A stretch of 64,000 nucleotides of DNA from Diphasiastrum complanatum (Eukaryota > Streptophyta > Lycopodiopsida > Lycopodiales > Lycopodiaceae): assembly GCA_029204225.1 (NCBI GenBank), contig CM055095.1, positions 67,109,940-67,173,939 on the forward strand, in the 5' to 3' direction. The number at the start of each line of letters is the position of its first letter. The stretch's first letter is position 1. Below are positions 61,466 to 64,000 of the stretch, piece after piece. Under the pieces are notes generated by a model, which was given only the letters and a program-made list of their open reading frames with translations, did no database searches and was not told the DNA's origin. The position numbers and the translations under genes are program-made.

Positions 61466-61550
61466 CCCAACGGGGTTGGCTCAACTGGTTAGCTTGGCAT
61501 CCAAAGTTTCTTTGGTCCCAGGTTCGAGCCTCCCCTTGGAAACCAAGAAG
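61466..61550 (+). mobile_element. tRNA-like retroposon (short SINE) with 15-bp target duplication
   Basis: 85 bp flanked by perfect copies of CATTTCACTGTGTGA (61,451-61,465 and 61,551-61,565). The insert contains an A-box-like TTGGCTCAACTGGTTAGC and a B-box GGTTCGAGCC (61,521-61,530) at tRNA-like spacing. GGGG near the start and CCCC near the end could pair as an acceptor stem. The T-stem does not pair well, so it is not a working tRNA gene. Confidence 0.8.
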
Positions 61551-61629
61551 CATTTCACTGTGTGATGCTCAAAAACCATGGATGATCCAAGACTTTGCTA
61601 TAGTACCAATATACTAATGTGTTGCTAGA

Positions 61630-62238
61630 TTGAGTCTCTAGAACATTCTAGAATCAAGAGCTTAAAATGTACTTTCACATGCATATCAACTCTAGGGAAG
61701 CAAAGCACTATTTTTGTAGTTATGATCTGATGTTTAGACCTCGGTAGGGGATCCAACCTATAAAGTTCTAAACCAAGGATCCTATTCTAAGCATGCCAAA
61801 ACAAGCAACACAAGGGAAACAAATGGTGGACAAACCAACCCAACTAATCCTAGATCGAACGGATCTAGCCTCCTAGCTATGGATCAATCTCAAAGAGAAA
61901 TGAGGCATCACACCAGCGACATACGGCTACTAGTCTCACAATCAAGGATACACTAGTGAGAGCCCAATAGGCATACTTATACCCTCCAGGGCCCATGCAC
62001 CACTAGTAATGCACTGTGACACCTCTGTAGTCTATCTGGGCCACGTCATCCAGTTCCTCAATGACTCACGGATAGACCCATACAAATCTACCATCATGAG
62101 TTTAGGCCTACAACCATTAATTATAACCATATACACATAAGGGCCCCAATTCCCTTATAGTCACAATTAACCTACAGGCTGTTGGTCTATCGATCTCTAG
62201 CATGGACATGCTATCCGAGACCAGTCGTGGGCATGACA
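61630..62238 (-). mobile_element. Gypsy 3' LTR, minus strand (left end unresolved)
   Basis: The minus strand begins TGTCATGCCCACGAC directly after the polypurine tract. The far end is not defined; 61,630 is a guess. A related fragment lies at 22,319-22,484. Confidence 0.6.
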
Positions 62239-62252
62239 TTCTTCCCCCCTTA
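62239..62252 (-). other. Polypurine tract of the minus-strand gypsy element
   Basis: The minus strand reads AATAAGGGGGGAAGAA, directly before the LTR start TGTCATG. Confidence 0.75.
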
Positions 62253-63420
62253 TTCAAATTCTGTCCTCAGAACTTAAAACTAAGGAAGTCCTCCTTAAGC
62301 TTCCTTCCTGTTCCGAGGAATCATCATCATCTATGTGACCCTTCCGTTGAAGCAGATGCTCGGTAACTGTTCGATTTCTCAATCTTTTAGTTCTTATATC
62401 CAAGATTTTTTCGGGTTCAAACTGAGACACACTTCCAACAAGTCCAATTGGTCTCCAGAACCAAGATGCTCTCTTTTACGTAGACTCTACTAGAGTCAGG
62501 TTACGTGAAAAACCATATGCATTTGAGTTGGTTTAGGAAGGTCCAACTGGTAAGCTAAGGATGTGATCTTTTACAAGATCTATAACGGTCCTCTGTACTT
62601 AGGGGACAAATTATAATGCTTGTCGGTATGCATTACACTAGAATCCTTCGGGATTCTTCAACATGCCCAAACCCCCATTTGAAATTCTCGGGGCGATAAT
62701 CTCATATTAGCATAATGTCGTTCCCTATCCTGGGCACACTGGACATTTTCACATGCAATCTGTAGCATTTCCTACATATCATGTAGGAAAGTCACTACCT
62801 TATAAAACCTGATTGTACGAGTCTCTACTGAAATGAGTGATACACGTTCAAAACTGCATAACCGGTTGCCAAATGCTTAATAATACTTAATCTCCACCAA
62901 GGATAACTTCCTCTCCGAGGAGATTGCAGTTAAAATGTAGATATTATCTGATCTTTTGATCATGCGGGTAATCCTTCTCTTAAACGATCAAGTATAACTA
63001 GAATCTAACTATGATTTGTCAATCATAATTCATCAAAGTCTTGTCCTATACTCAATAAGAGAATGTGATACCCTAGCATAGGCAACTTGATCAAGGGTAG
63101 AAACACTTCCCAATGAGATTACTGTTGGAAAATATTACCAATGGTCAAAAGAACTTAAGCTCAGAGTCATCTCTAGTTTAGCGAATACAGCCGACCAAAA
63201 GTGACCAGTAAACCTTACGATTGCTCGCAATGTCAATTGGTAATCCATAAAGCCAAAACATATGCTCTACAACTACTTGAGCAAAATCAGATGCATTTTT
63301 AGTGGTCTTTACCCAAATAAACATAGCCGACTTGGTAAGATGGCCAGTCATTATCAAAATTCCACTATCATGTTTATTCATCCGGGGTAATCTTATCGTG
63401 ATCTAAATCCTCTCTTATTG
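62253..63420 (-). pseudogene. Ty3/gypsy integrase and pol C-terminus, decayed
   Basis: From about 63,410 on the minus strand: LPRMNKHDSG, then LTKSAMFIWVKTT and LYGLPIDIASNRKV, which is the integrase core with SDR changed to SNR at the second Asp. Further on come NLSPKYRGPL, AYQLDLPKP and a VFHV piece (62,640-62,510), the region after the core in Del/Tekay-type chromoviruses. The element's last residues (EDRILN-like) end before the polypurine tract. Stops are frequent. The order integrase, C-terminal segment, polypurine tract and LTR is exactly that of a gypsy 3' end. The catalytic Asp change and breaks make it dead. Confidence 0.8.
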
Positions 63421-64000
63421 ATCAGGTATATCCTAGAGTCTGAGTTATGATTCTCCAATCACGACTCTCCAGATTCTTGAGATCATACCATATGATAAGA
63501 TTGCATCACGATTCTTAGAAGACACATGATTTGTTCCAAAAAGTCCTTTCCATCAGGAAAGTTTCAGACTTTTCCAACTCACTTACGATGCCTATATAAG
63601 GATTGTAATCCAAAAACACCCTTACTTTAGCCATGGCACAAAGTGTCTTTCCAAAGTTAGGGTCCAATCTAAAAAATATCTAGATTTTACTCTTAAGTTC
63701 TAATCTAGAATAACTTAAGACTCACCAGAATTTCATTACGTGAAACTCTATCTTTTGGCTTCTATCAACTATCCAACTCTCTTGAGACTTTCGGGATAGT
63801 ATTCCATCTTTCCAATCGGAAAAAGGTAAGGCCAAAAGTTCTTGTGTATTCTATGCACATAGACCTTTATATAAATCCAAACTTGACCCATAAAGATTAC
63901 GACTTATAAGCAATACATTTCAACAACAATATCCATAAGTAAGATCATATTGTTGATTTTAAACACTAACTCAGAAGTAGCGCTCCTGACTCGGTTAGTT
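63421..64000. other. Right edge, nothing recognised
   Basis: Should hold RNase H/RT if the gypsy element continued, but no such motif is seen on the minus strand, so the element is probably interrupted here. Confidence 0.4.

Noticed and set aside
61466-61550. Functional tRNA gene
   Set aside because: A- and B-box words are present but the T-stem and anticodon arm do not pair properly, and the target duplication marks it as a retroposon.

Overview
The window reads as nuclear DNA of a land plant, most likely a seed plant with a large, repeat-rich genome. It is AT-rich, gene-poor, full of nested and truncated Ty1/copia and Ty3/gypsy elements with plant-type primer sites (TGGTATCAGAGC and variants), and holds hAT transposase remnants and long GA/CT/CA/TA microsatellites. 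The exact lineage cannot be read from the sequence; the amount of old, broken retroelement DNA would suit a gymnosperm or a large-genome angiosperm. I see no bacterial, organellar or CRISPR features. 

Layout. 1-6.95 kb: three copia remnants (a minus-strand gag cut by the window edge, a plus-strand LTR/PBS/gag/protease/integrase, and a minus-strand protease/integrase/RT remnant). 6.96-16.75 kb: a decayed plus-strand gypsy element with gag, protease, RT/RNase H and integrase, then a long T-rich spacer and extra reading frames before a polypurine tract and 3' LTR start. 17.2-21.2 kb: a plus copia 3' part and a minus gypsy remnant. 23.39-24.58 kb: the one clearly intact host gene, a single-exon matrix metalloproteinase on the minus strand. 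27.17-28.49 kb: a compact, young LTR element with one open frame. 28.9-30.5 kb: an unrecognised, decayed spliced gene. 

32.5-40.3 kb is the most interesting part. On the minus strand a histone H3-like sequence runs on, through a Pro/Lys-rich linker, into a Ulp1/SENP-type (C48) cysteine protease whose His, Asp and Cys sites can be found. A second, unknown gene diverges from it across a roughly 0.9 kb promoter with two TATA boxes and an 81-bp ACGT-rich repeat. Convergent with that gene is a spliced minus-strand gene that looks like an RNase H-fold transposase. Beyond its 5' end lies an array of about eight short imperfect palindromes, seven of them spaced 61-69 bp apart. I read this as a decayed copy of an undescribed multi-gene DNA transposon carrying an H3-protease fusion; the termini are not identified. 

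40.6-64 kb: a 704-bp direct-repeat pair, copia LTR concatemers, hAT transposase pieces, gypsy RT fragments, an internally deleted copia element, a tRNA-like 85-bp retroposon with a 15-bp target duplication, and a minus-strand gypsy element with 3' LTR. Nearly all transposon reading frames carry stops or frameshifts; only the metalloproteinase looks functional.
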